64,000 bases of DNA, from contig CACBUE010000004.1 in the NCBI GenBank assembly GCA_902542325.1, positions 1-64,000 on the forward strand. Reading direction: 5' to 3'. Source of the stretch: an uncultured SAR86 cluster bacterium (GTDB lineage Bacteria; Pseudomonadota; Gammaproteobacteria; Magnimaribacterales; Magnimaribacteraceae). Under the pieces are notes generated by a model, which saw only the letters and a program-made list of their open reading frames with translations, was not told the DNA's origin and did not search any database. Shown here piece by piece: positions 53,997-63,738 of this stretch. Both the position numbers and the translations under genes were made by a program. Each line of letters begins with the position of its first letter. Within the stretch, counting starts at the first letter, position 1.

Positions 53997-54515
53997 TTAA
54001 AAGTTATCTGGCCAATCAACTAACAGCAGGCCTTCTTCTAAAGAAATTTCTTTAACTACTTGAGGTTTTATATAAGGCAAAAGTCTTTCTTTGTCATCTA
54101 TACTTTCTTTCGTACTTTGAACTATTAGAACTTCATTAGATTTTGTACCGAACGATCCCTGAACAATTCCGAGAATTTTATTTTCTAAATTCCTTACTTT
54201 TAACCCTTCTAATTGATAAAGATAATACTCTCCATCTTTTAGTGGAGGTAGATTTTCTTCGTGAATATAAACTTCTTTATTTCTAAGTTTCTCTGCGAAA
54301 TTACGATCATCGCATCCTTCAAGTTTTATAATCAATCTATCTGATTTCTTAAAAGTGTTTTCTAGCTTGAAAGACTTTTCTTGTTCAACAATTAGCTCTT
54401 CATAATTTAAAAGAGTAGATAAATCTTTACCGTAGTAATGAAAGTAAATGTAACCCTTTATTCCATGTGGCTTACCAAGTTTTCCTATAAGTATTTTTCG
54501 GTCTTCGGACCGCAT
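53997..54515 (-). CDS. rimM: 16S rRNA processing protein RimM
   Basis: Assembles the 30S head by binding S19. 172 residues. The N-terminal GKLGKPHGIKGYIYFHYY and the C-terminal PRC-barrel motif (LLPYIKPQVVKEISLEEGLLLVDWPDNF region) fit. It lies 14 bp after rpsP. Confidence 0.95.
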   Translation of the reverse strand: MRSEDRKILIGKLGKPHGIKGYIYFHYYGKDLSTLLNYEELIVEQEKSFKLENTFKKSDRLIIKLEGCDDRNFAEKLRNKEVYIHEENLPPLKDGEYYLYQLEGLKVRNLENKILGIVQGSFGTKSNEVLIVQSTKESIDDKERLLPYIKPQVVKEISLEEGLLLVDWPDNF

Positions 54516-54529
54516 AGATCAGTTGAGGA

Positions 54530-55189
54530 TTATGAATCCTTTTCTTTATCTTCTGTCGCAGCTTCTTCAGGTGCTTCTTCTGCTGGTGCTTCTTCTTCTG
54601 CTGCTGGTGCTTCTTCTTCTGCTGCTGGTGCTTCTTCTGCTGCTGGTGCTTCTTCTGCTGCTGGTGCTTCTTCTGCTGATGCTTCTTCTACCGGAGCTTC
54701 TTCTAACGGAGCTTCTTCTGTTGCAGCTTCAACTGGAGCTTCTGCTGGTGCTTCTTCTGCCGGAGCTTCTTCAGCCGGAGCTTCTTCTATTGCTTCTTCT
54801 GCTGTTGCTTCTTCTGCTGTTGCTTCTTCTGCTGTTGCTTCTTCTGCTGGTTCTTCTTCTAATGGTTCTTTATCAGCTAATTTCTTGGCGAGTTTCTTTT
54901 GTCTTTTGAGATCTTTTGTAGCTAGTCTTTTTTCAGTCTGTTCTGGTGTCTCTTTATTTTGCTTAAGAAGATTCAATACTCTGTCACTGGGCTGAGCACC
55001 TTGTCCTATCCAGTAATCTATTCTTTCTATATCTAACTCTAATCTAACTTCCTGACCAGAGGCTATTGGATTGTAATAACCTACTCTCTCAACAAATCTC
55101 CCGTCCCTAGGCATGCGAGAGTCTGCAACGCTTACATGGAAAAAGGGTCTTTTTTTTGCTCCAGATCGAGCCAATCTAATTGTTAACAT
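54530..55189 (-). CDS. rpsP: Ribosomal protein S16 with long acidic repeat tail
   Basis: The first about 80 residues are a normal S16 ([20 protein letters not shown] ... [12 protein letters not shown]). A basic helix (about 84-108) comes next, then about 110 residues made almost only of Glu, Ala and Pro in short repeats ([16 protein letters not shown]). At 219 residues it is more than twice the usual length. The reading frame is unbroken, so this is not a sequencing frameshift. The tail would be flexible, strongly acidic and probably exposed on the ribosome surface. Confidence 0.95.
   Translation of the reverse strand: MLTIRLARSGAKKRPFFHVSVADSRMPRDGRFVERVGYYNPIASGQEVRLELDIERIDYWIGQGAQPSDRVLNLLKQNKETPEQTEKRLATKDLKRQKKLAKKLADKEPLEEEPAEEATAEEATAEEATAEEAIEEAPAEEAPAEEAPAEAPVEAATEEAPLEEAPVEEASAEEAPAAEEAPAAEEAPAAEEEAPAAEEEAPAEEAPEEAATEDKEKDS
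54557..54865 (-). repeat. Minisatellite-like repeat in rpsP
   Basis: Coding repeats based on GAAGAAGCA and GCACCAGCAGCA units of 15-18 bp, about 309 bp in all. Runs of nearly identical copies (three EEATA, three EEAPAA) suggest growth by slippage. Read on the other strand the region gives spurious Ser/Ala- or Leu-rich ORFs. Confidence 0.9.
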
Positions 55190-55225
55190 TTAATAAAATA
55201 GTTATTTATATTTAAAAAGGCGATC

Positions 55226-55253
55226 ATTCTAGTCCATAAGCTGTCTCTTTCAA
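55226..55253 (-). promoter_or_regulatory. Sigma-70 promoter of the rpsP operon
   Basis: On the minus strand TTGAAA (55248-55253) and TAGAAT (55226-55231) with a 16 bp spacer. Transcription would start about 30 nt before the rpsP ATG. It is the only strong candidate seen for the long downstream gene run. Confidence 0.55.
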
Positions 55254-55377
55254 GAGAAATTTATATGTTTATTTGCTTTCTAATGCCTACAAATGTTTAT
55301 AATGCAGACTTTGAAGCAATATTTATATTTCTTGTACGTACTTTTCACACCTAAAATCCTGATTAGGATATCTTAAA

Positions 55378-56655
55378 TTGAACGAAATTCCCCTATGGAT
55401 TCTTTTAGCATCAATAGCTTTTTTGGTATTGATGTCAGCTTTTTTTTCTGGTTCTGAAACCAGCATGATGGCTATTAATAGATATCGCTTAAAGCACTTG
55501 GTGAAGGAAAAAAATAAGTCTGCTAAGAGAGTTTCAAGATTATTGGAAAAAACAGATAGACTCTTGGGAGTTATTTTAATCGGAAATAATTTTACTCATA
55601 CTTTGTCTACAGCTTTAGCAACTGTAGTTGCCATAAGGATATGGAGCGATAATGCTGTTTTAGCTGTGACTGTGTTTATGACTATCATTATGATCATATT
55701 CGCTGAGGTAATGCCAAAAACAATTGCGGCACTTAAACCGGAAAGTATTGCATTTCCTTCTTCATACTTGCTAAAACCTTTATCTAAAATCTTAAGCCCC
55801 TTAATTACTCTAGTTAGTTTTGTTTCCAATAATGTAACCAAGCTAATAGGGATAGATTTAGATAATGCTAATAAAGACGAATTAAAGCCAGAAGAGTTAA
55901 GAACTTTACTGCAAACTTCAGGTGTGCCAAAGAGACAGGAAGAAATGTTAATGGGCATTTTTGACATGGATAATCTATCTGTTAATGATGTGATGATTCC
56001 CAAAAATGAAATCATTGGTATTGATCTTAATGATGAAATAGAAGACATAGTGAAGCAATTGCAAGAAATTGATTTCACATACATACCATGTTACACAGAT
56101 ACCATAGACAATATTCAAGGTTTTTTGTCTTTAAATAAAAAGGCAGAGTTTCTAGGTAGCGAGGCAAAATCAATTCGAAGTTTAAAAGATGAACTACGTG
56201 AGCCTTTGTTTGTTCCTGAAAATACTCCTTTATATAAACAGCTTGCCAATTTTCAGTCTTCAGGAAGAAGAGTTGGTTTGATTGTAGATGAATATGGAGA
56301 TATCGAAGGAATAATCACCTTGAGATCTATTCTTGAGATAATTGTTGGAGAGATTACAACCGAATCTATAGAAAAGATGGATATTATGCCACAAGCAGAT
56401 GGTAGTTATTTGGTAGATGGAAGCATGATGATTAGAGAACTTAACAGAAGACTTAAATGGGAGTTACCAACCGAAGGCCCAAAAACATTGAGTGGCTTAA
56501 TACTTGAAGAAATTCAAACTATACCTGATACCAATGTTGGCTTGAGCATAGAAAACTATAGAATTGAAACAGTACTTATCAAAGATAACGTTATCAAGCT
56601 AGCTAAAGTTGAAGTAATCGAAGAAATAATTGAACAAAATGAGGAACAAGAATGA
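55378..56655 (+). CDS. CNNM/CorC-family membrane protein with CBS pair
   Basis: 425 residues, TTG start at 55378 (no ATG near the conserved N-terminus). An N-terminal DUF21 membrane domain (about 1-185) includes SAFFSGSETSMMAINRYRL. Two CBS domains (about 200-325) follow, and then a CorC_HlyC domain. Relatives take part in Mg/Co transport or efflux; the ion is unknown. The stop overlaps the MscS gene by 4 bp. Confidence 0.88.
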   Translation: MNEIPLWILLASIAFLVLMSAFFSGSETSMMAINRYRLKHLVKEKNKSAKRVSRLLEKTDRLLGVILIGNNFTHTLSTALATVVAIRIWSDNAVLAVTVFMTIIMIIFAEVMPKTIAALKPESIAFPSSYLLKPLSKILSPLITLVSFVSNNVTKLIGIDLDNANKDELKPEELRTLLQTSGVPKRQEEMLMGIFDMDNLSVNDVMIPKNEIIGIDLNDEIEDIVKQLQEIDFTYIPCYTDTIDNIQGFLSLNKKAEFLGSEAKSIRSLKDELREPLFVPENTPLYKQLANFQSSGRRVGLIVDEYGDIEGIITLRSILEIIVGEITTESIEKMDIMPQADGSYLVDGSMMIRELNRRLKWELPTEGPKTLSGLILEEIQTIPDTNVGLSIENYRIETVLIKDNVIKLAKVEVIEEIIEQNEEQE

Positions 56656-57737
56656 TTAATGAATTTTGGATCCTTGTTTTAGAGACCTGGCAACAAGGGA
56701 TTAGAGGAATAGGTATTGATAATATAATTATCTGTTTGCTAATTATTTTGGGATCTTTAGTGGCAAGAGCCCTTATGAATACTTATCTTCTAGACAAGAT
56801 AGCAAAACTAACTGAGAAATCAGAAACTACATTAGATGATGAAATTATAGAATCATTGAGAGGTCCTTTTGGGTTAATTCCTGTAGCTTTTGGACTTTAT
56901 CTCATTACAGCTTACCTACCATTTAGTGGGTCTTTAGATTTGATAGCAACAAATTTAGTAAAAATGCTTGTCATCTATACTATCTTCAGCGCACTAGCAA
57001 ACCTAACCAAACCTTTATTAAACCTACTCAGTGATAATTCCTGGTTAACACCAGCTATGACAACTTGGCTAAGTCGAGTTGCAAGCGCACTTGTTTGGAT
57101 AGTTGGTATAACAATGATGCTTGACATATGGGGAATTGAAATCGGTCCAATTATCGCAGGACTAGGACTTTTTTCAGTAGCCGTAGCTCTCGGTGCACAA
57201 GATATGTTTAAAAATATCATTGCTGGTATTTTTATTCTAAGCGAAAAAAGGTTTCAACCAGGAGACAGAATAAGGATCGGGGATGGACTGCATGGAATTG
57301 TCGAGTCAATCGGCTTTCGCTCAACTCAAGTAAGGTTACTAGACACTTCTCCAGTATTTGTTCCAAATACAGACCTCTCAGATGCACAGGTTATAAATCA
57401 TCAAAATATGAATTACAGAAGGATATTTTGGACAGTCAATCTTGTATACAGTACCACTGCTCAACAACTCGAAAGTATTTGCAAGGATGTAGAAGAATAT
57501 ATAAATACCAGCAAGAACTTTATTCAGAATCCGGGACAAGAGAACTTTGTAAAAGTTACAGAGCTTGGATCGAGTTCAATAGATTTAACAATTTTGTGTT
57601 ACATGGATGTAATTGACTACACACAATTCTCGCAAGTGAAACAAGAGCTAATCTTCAAGATCATGGAAGTAGTAGGTACTTATGAATCAGATTTCGCTTT
57701 CCCAAGCAGGTCACTATATATAGAACAACAAGACTAG
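56652..57737 (+). CDS. MscS-family mechanosensitive channel
   Basis: 361 residues. Several N-terminal helices, then the pore helix and beta domain: AGLGLFSVAVALGAQDMFKNIIAGIFILSEKRF and PGDRIRIGDGLHGIVESIGFRSTQVR, ending in NTDLSDAQVINH. It protects against osmotic shock. Co-translated with the CNNM gene (ATGA overlap), so an ion-homeostasis pair is plausible. Confidence 0.92.
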   Translation: MINEFWILVLETWQQGIRGIGIDNIIICLLIILGSLVARALMNTYLLDKIAKLTEKSETTLDDEIIESLRGPFGLIPVAFGLYLITAYLPFSGSLDLIATNLVKMLVIYTIFSALANLTKPLLNLLSDNSWLTPAMTTWLSRVASALVWIVGITMMLDIWGIEIGPIIAGLGLFSVAVALGAQDMFKNIIAGIFILSEKRFQPGDRIRIGDGLHGIVESIGFRSTQVRLLDTSPVFVPNTDLSDAQVINHQNMNYRRIFWTVNLVYSTTAQQLESICKDVEEYINTSKNFIQNPGQENFVKVTELGSSSIDLTILCYMDVIDYTQFSQVKQELIFKIMEVVGTYESDFAFPSRSLYIEQQD

Positions 57738-57741
57738 CCTC

Positions 57742-58221
57742 CTATAAAGGAAATCTCAGCATACTAGTAATAGGTTTTATAGAATCGTTTTTATCTAAAA
57801 TAAAGTTTTGGGCTGTTAAAAGCAGTGCACGTTCATGATCTCCCATGAACTTTGAAACGGAACATTCTTCTGCCTCCTCTTCATCAGCTAAGCTCTCCAA
57901 TTCTTCGTAAAGCGGGAGGTAATGGTTCTCTATAGATTTCTCCACGTCTTTCATCAATTCTTTAAAGGGAACTTCTTTTAGAGAAAGTCCAATTTCAATT
58001 CCACGTTCGCGAGATACAATCTCCTCTCCTAAGGGCAAGTCTAGTTTGCGAAGCAAAGGTCTCATAACTGCTTTTGCTTCTGTTTCAAACTGTAACATCG
58101 AGCCGTAGATATATCTCTCTTCTTTGTTTTGTGCATACTTGAGTAAATATTCAAATATCATTTCTCCTGTCTGCTCGCTGTGATAAACCTCCAGTAAACA
58201 TTCTTTAAATTTCTTATTCAT
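57742..58221 (-). CDS. Hypothetical helical protein, possibly ferritin-like
   Basis: 159 residues, highly helical, no signal or membrane segment. Glu/His-rich helices occur at EVYHSEQTGEMIFEYLL, FETEAKAVM, EKSIENHYLPLYEELESLADEEEAEE and FMGDHERALL. Their spacing resembles four-helix di-iron proteins, but no exact ferritin or rubrerythrin motif is certain. The convergent MscS gene ends 4 bp away. I do not assign a function. Confidence 0.65.
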   Translation of the reverse strand: MNKKFKECLLEVYHSEQTGEMIFEYLLKYAQNKEERYIYGSMLQFETEAKAVMRPLLRKLDLPLGEEIVSRERGIEIGLSLKEVPFKELMKDVEKSIENHYLPLYEELESLADEEEAEECSVSKFMGDHERALLLTAQNFILDKNDSIKPITSMLRFPL

Positions 58222-58257
58222 AAATCCTATCTAAATTTATACTTTCAAAAGATAAAA

Positions 58258-58278
58258 AAGGGAGCAAAAAGCTCCCTT
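58258..58278 (-). terminator. Terminator after the PuuD-like gene
   Basis: AAGGGAGC-AAAAA-GCTCCCTT hairpin. On the minus strand it is followed by TTTTTATC, so it ends transcription of the gene at 58294-58929. Confidence 0.88.
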
Positions 58279-58293
58279 CTTTATACTCAAATT

Positions 58294-58929
58294 CTATAAG
58301 TAATAAGCAACGCTAGACAAAGCTATGCATAGAACAAAACTAGACAATATAACACTCCTTACTGAAGTGATAGCTGGTAGCATTTTCCCCCAAATTGCAT
58401 TTGCTTGAATTGCAAAAATAATTGCTAAGCCTACTAGCAGTCCTGTCATTTCTAAATTGGCGCCTAAAATCTGACCTGAGGCTGGATAATGAGCAGAAGC
58501 AACCATGAAATAAAGCATACCAACAGAAAAAAGTGTATTTGTCCTGGAGGCTAAAGCTGCTTTAGGACCAGCTACTGCAGCATCTCCTTCTTTTATACCA
58601 ATTACTATTTTCTGATTAGGCCAAATTATTCCCCAAACATTGAGCATCATTAGTGTACCCATCGTTGCTCCTAGAATAATTTCGAGAGTTATTTTTACAG
58701 AAATATAGTGCAAAAGTGCTAACCCAGTTAAGAAAGTTAGGAATGCTGCCCATCTAAACCACCAAAGCGCTCTTGGTGCCAATTTTGCAACTGCATCCTT
58801 TCTTGCATCATCTTCAGCTTCCTTGAAATATTCTGTTTGTACAAAATTAAAATAGTACAAAAGGCCAATCCAAGCTATACCGACCAGTACGTGACCGAAT
58901 CTGAATAACATATTAAATAGTTCGTCCAT
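58294..58929 (-). CDS. Membrane protein of the urate-oxidase N-terminal (PuuD-like) family
   Basis: 211 residues with about five hydrophobic segments. FRFGHVLVGIAWIGLLYYFNFVQ and APRALWWFRWAAFLTFLTG resemble the membrane part of PuuD, a heme-linked urate hydroxylase. A His in the first helix could bind heme. The cytochrome c domain of true PuuD is absent and the protein is shorter than PuuD, so urate as substrate is not established. It has its own terminator. Confidence 0.6.
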   Translation of the reverse strand: MDELFNMLFRFGHVLVGIAWIGLLYYFNFVQTEYFKEAEDDARKDAVAKLAPRALWWFRWAAFLTFLTGLALLHYISVKITLEIILGATMGTLMMLNVWGIIWPNQKIVIGIKEGDAAVAGPKAALASRTNTLFSVGMLYFMVASAHYPASGQILGANLEMTGLLVGLAIIFAIQANAIWGKMLPAITSVRSVILSSFVLCIALSSVAYYL

Positions 58930-59000
58930 AATCCCTCCCTTATAAAAAGTAAATGATACCTAATTAGCCAAAACTTATAAATTATTTCTTTCAGGCAAGA

Positions 59001-59022
59001 AAAAAGCCCCGAAGGGCTTTTT
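59001..59022 (-). terminator. Terminator after groEL
   Basis: On the minus strand AAAAAGCCC-TTCG-GGGCTTTTT, a stem with a stable UUCG loop and a U-run, only 2 bp beyond the groEL stop. Confidence 0.93.
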
Positions 59023-59024
59023 CT

Positions 59025-60698
<1,674 letters not shown>

Positions 60699-60992
60699 TT
60701 AATTTTCTAAAACACCAAGGATGTCTTGTTCATTAAGAATTACAAGTTCATCCCCATCTACCTTTACCGTATTGCTTCCGGCATACTGACCGAAAACGAC
60801 TAAATCGCCCTCGCTCACTGAAACAGCTTGTGAATCGCCGTTATCCAAAGTTTTTCCAGGCCCTACAGCTATTACTTCACCTTGAGATGGTTTTTCTGCT
60901 GCTGATCCAGGTAGAACAATACCACCCTCAGTAGTTTGCTCTTCATCAGTGCGTCTAACTAGGACACGATCTGCTAGTGGTCTAAATTTCAT
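60699..60992 (-). CDS. groS: Co-chaperonin GroES
   Basis: 97 residues. Starts [14 protein letters not shown]; the mobile loop ([15 protein letters not shown]) and [12 protein letters not shown] are canonical. The ribosome site GGAG precedes the ATG. First gene of the groESL operon. Confidence 0.98.
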   Translation of the reverse strand: MKFRPLADRVLVRRTDEEQTTEGGIVLPGSAAEKPSQGEVIAVGPGKTLDNGDSQAVSVSEGDLVVFGQYAGSNTVKVDGDELVILNEQDILGVLEN

Positions 60993-61117
60993 CTATTTTC
61001 TCCAAAAATTTAATAAAAATTTAAATTGTTATCATGAAAGGCTCGACATTCTAATCAGTTGAAAGCACACGTCAATGCTGAATTTTGAAAGTCCTGACCT
61101 CTCACATTGAATATTTT

Positions 61118-61140
61118 GGGGTTTTAAAGGATTTTTCAAG
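61118..61140 (-). promoter_or_regulatory. Sigma-32 heat-shock promoter of groESL
   Basis: On the minus strand CTTGAAA (61134-61140), 12 bp spacer, then CCCC followed by AAAATATT (CCCC at 61118-61121). This matches the sigma-32 consensus and has the spacing of the E. coli groE promoter. No CIRCE inverted repeat was seen. The leader would be about 115 nt. Confidence 0.8.
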
Positions 61141-61148
61141 TTTTTTTT

Positions 61149-61571
61149 CTATTTATCTTTCCTGTATTCACCTTCTATCCAGTCTCCATTATTTTTATTT
61201 GTGCCAGTTCCTTGCCCAATTGGCCTGAGATAACTGAAGAGAAGGCCTAAAATGAATATACGAGTTATAGGTAAAAGAACCAAAATACCAATAACATCTG
61301 TTATGAAACCCGGAATTAAAAGAAAAAACCCACCTATAGGTGTAAAAATTGTCTTTAGAAAATTATCTGCGGTTGGTTCAAAAAAAGACTTTTTAGATTG
61401 TATATCCAGTAGTGTCTTTAACCCTTGATTACGCAATAAATACAATCCCATTATTCCTGAAAAGAAAATCCAGAGCATGGTGTTAAAAGCACCGATGCTT
61501 CCTCCTATAACTATGAGGGTATATATTTCTATGAAAGGAAATATTATTAAAAATAAAAAAAAGTATCTCAT
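61149..61571 (-). CDS. fxsA: FxsA-family membrane protein
   Basis: 140 residues. FLFLIIFPFIEIYTLIVIGGSIGAFNTMLWI and the segment LLLIPGFITDVIGILVLLP match FxsA (YeeF-like cytoplasmic membrane proteins that in E. coli relieve phage F exclusion). The C-terminal tail is hydrophilic. Its stop is 9 bp upstream of the groES sigma-32 promoter. Start overlaps the VanZ-like gene by 4 bp. Confidence 0.85.
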   Translation of the reverse strand: MRYFFLFLIIFPFIEIYTLIVIGGSIGAFNTMLWIFFSGIMGLYLLRNQGLKTLLDIQSKKSFFEPTADNFLKTIFTPIGGFFLLIPGFITDVIGILVLLPITRIFILGLLFSYLRPIGQGTGTNKNNGDWIEGEYRKDK

Positions 61572-61915
61572 CGCATATGCCTTATATTTATTTTTGGGGC
61601 AAAATATAAATAAACAAGTATTCCTAGTAGATCCGAGAAGAAATCGAAAACCTCTGCTGATCTATAAGGTAAAAAGTATTGTACTAATTCTATAAAGAAC
61701 GCATACAAAATAAGGAAAATCAATGCGGCTTTATTAAAATGTAATGGCTTTTTTATGGAAAGGTCCATAAAAAGAGTCAATATTAAAAATGCAGAGAAAT
61801 GAAGCAGCTTGTCTATATAAGGTACAGATGCACCACCTTCCAAGGGAGTAACTGCGGCATAACTTATAAATAAAACTAAGAACAGAAATACAAATCTATA
61901 TATTCTAATCATCAA
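61568..61915 (-). CDS. VanZ-like small membrane protein
   Basis: 115 residues with four hydrophobic segments. DKLLHFSAFLIL and ELVQYFLPYRSAEVFDFFSDLLGIL match the VanZ-like family. The function is unknown; teicoplanin resistance does not follow from membership. It overlaps ampG by 11 bp. Confidence 0.82.
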   Translation of the reverse strand: MMIRIYRFVFLFLVLFISYAAVTPLEGGASVPYIDKLLHFSAFLILTLFMDLSIKKPLHFNKAALIFLILYAFFIELVQYFLPYRSAEVFDFFSDLLGILVYLYFAPKINIRHMR

Positions 61916-63143
61916 GATTATTACGTTTAATGTAATAAAAAAGCAGCAATAAACTGGGCAGCGTTAAAAAAGATGTGAATATAAAAAAAGCCATCCATCC
62001 ATTTTCTTCACCAAATTCATATTTAAAGAAATTCGCTAACATTCCTGAGAAACCACTAAATAATTTACCAGGTAACATCATGAAGGAAGTCAGAAGAGCA
62101 TATTGAACAGCCGTATATTTTTTTGAAACTAGACTTGTAAGAAAAGTTATATTTGCAGTGCCTACAACTCCAGCCGCCAAACTATCCGCTCCAACGACCC
62201 AGCCAAGAAGATATAAGTCCTTTTCAAGTATGGCTATCAATGAAAAAGATAGATTAGTCATCAACACGAGAAAAGCGCCGATAATGAGAGTAACTTTTAC
62301 TCCTAGCCTTTTAACCAAAAGGCCTCCTAAAAAAAACCCAACTATCGAGGCAATGACAGCAACAACTTTAACAATATAACCAATTTCCTTAAGCGTATAT
62401 CCCTTTTCTAAATAGAATGGACTGGCCATAGGGCCCATGACGATATCGGTTAGCCGATAGGTTGCAATGATCATGAGAAGAAAGGATGCAAAATATAGTC
62501 CAAAGCGTGTAACAAAATCTTTCAAAGGTTCAACTATAGAATTCTGTAGCGTTACTCTTTTTAAATTGACATTTACTTCTTCAGGACAAATCAAAACACC
62601 TATGATGCCGATTAACATCAGAAGAGACATAACTTGGTATGTTAAAGTCCAACCATAGTCTGAAGCAAAAATTAATGCGAAGGAGCTTGAAATTAGAATC
62701 GCCATTCTATAACCAAATTGATAACTAGCTGCTAAGTTGCCTTGCTGATTTAAATCTGCAAGCTCAATTCTAAAAGCATCAATGGCAATATCTTGTATCG
62801 ATCCTAAAAAGGCTACCAGAAAAGCAATTAACGCAAACACCTGCAAACTATCAAGTGGGTTAACAATAGAAAGGAGCAGGAGACAAGTCGCTATAGATAT
62901 TTGAGATAGCAATATCCAACTCTTTCTATAGCCAAGTCTATTAAGTAAAGGTACTGAAAAATTGTCTACTAATGGTGCCCATAGAAACTTTAAGGAATAT
63001 GTTAAGACTATCCATGCAAAAAAGCCTATAAGGGAAAGATCAATACCAATATCCGCTAACCAAACACCCAAAGTTGAAAAAATCAGAATATAAGGCAAGC
63101 CCGACGAGAAGCCTAAGCTACCTATGGTAAAATTCTTTAACAT
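61905..63143 (-). CDS. ampG: AmpG-like muropeptide permease
   Basis: Major facilitator that imports anhydro-muropeptides for cell-wall recycling. 412 residues with about twelve membrane segments. GFSSGLPYILIFSTLGVWLADIG and SIQDIAIDAFRIE are AmpG signatures. The downstream partner gene ampD lies about 600 bp away on the same strand, supporting the function. Confidence 0.88.
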   Translation of the reverse strand: MLKNFTIGSLGFSSGLPYILIFSTLGVWLADIGIDLSLIGFFAWIVLTYSLKFLWAPLVDNFSVPLLNRLGYRKSWILLSQISIATCLLLLSIVNPLDSLQVFALIAFLVAFLGSIQDIAIDAFRIELADLNQQGNLAASYQFGYRMAILISSSFALIFASDYGWTLTYQVMSLLMLIGIIGVLICPEEVNVNLKRVTLQNSIVEPLKDFVTRFGLYFASFLLMIIATYRLTDIVMGPMASPFYLEKGYTLKEIGYIVKVVAVIASIVGFFLGGLLVKRLGVKVTLIIGAFLVLMTNLSFSLIAILEKDLYLLGWVVGADSLAAGVVGTANITFLTSLVSKKYTAVQYALLTSFMMLPGKLFSGFSGMLANFFKYEFGEENGWMAFFIFTSFLTLPSLLLLFYYIKRNNLDD

Positions 63144-63151
63144 TTAGAAAT

Positions 63152-63634
63152 TTAGTCTCTGAAGTTTACAAACTGCAAAGGAATATCATAACTCTGATCT
63201 TTTATAAGCTGAATAATAGCTTGCAGTTCATCTCTTTTTTTTCCAGTAATCCTTATGCTATCTCCCTGAATAGAGGCTTGAGTTTTCGACTTTGATTGCT
63301 TGACCAAAGCAGTTATTTTTTTTGCTAGCTCTTTATCAATCCCTTCTTGCAAGTCTATGGTTTGTTGGGCCGATCCTCCAGACACTTGAATTTCTTGTGG
63401 TTTTAAGCTTTTTAGATCAATTCCTCTTTTGGCAAGAGATTCGTTGAGTAAAGGAGACATTTGATGAATTTGGAATTCTTCATTCGCAGATAAATCTATC
63501 TGTTTTTCACTGATACTAAACTCAGCTCCGGTACCTTTAAAGTCAAATCTATTTTGTAAAATTCTATTAGCCTGATCTACGGCATTAGTAAGCTCATGAT
63601 GATCAAGCTCAGATTTAATATCAAAAGAAGCCAT
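63152..63634 (-). CDS. yajQ: YajQ-family nucleotide-binding protein
   Basis: 160 residues from the ATG at 63634, which has a strong GGAGGT site 9 bp upstream; an in-frame ATG at 63649 is less likely. Signature MASFDIKSELDHHELTNAVDQA and LQNRFDFKGT. Related proteins bind c-di-GMP in Xanthomonas, a possible link to the c-di-GMP genes at 31-34 kb (inference). Confidence 0.93.
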   Translation of the reverse strand: MASFDIKSELDHHELTNAVDQANRILQNRFDFKGTGAEFSISEKQIDLSANEEFQIHQMSPLLNESLAKRGIDLKSLKPQEIQVSGGSAQQTIDLQEGIDKELAKKITALVKQSKSKTQASIQGDSIRITGKKRDELQAIIQLIKDQSYDIPLQFVNFRD

Positions 63635-63738
63635 AATGCTTACCTCCAAATTACTTTTACAAAAAGTCTGCCAATCACATTATGAAAATAATTAGCAAAC
63701 AATCAAAGTGTAACACTCTCATGAGTTACCAAAAAGAT

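Noticed and set aside
54438-54995. Long plus-strand ORFs rich in Ser/Ala or Leu opposite rpsP
   Set aside because: They are mirror translations of the rpsP repeat; the composition is an artefact of GAA/GCA codon repeats, and rpsP has clear conserved S16 motifs.
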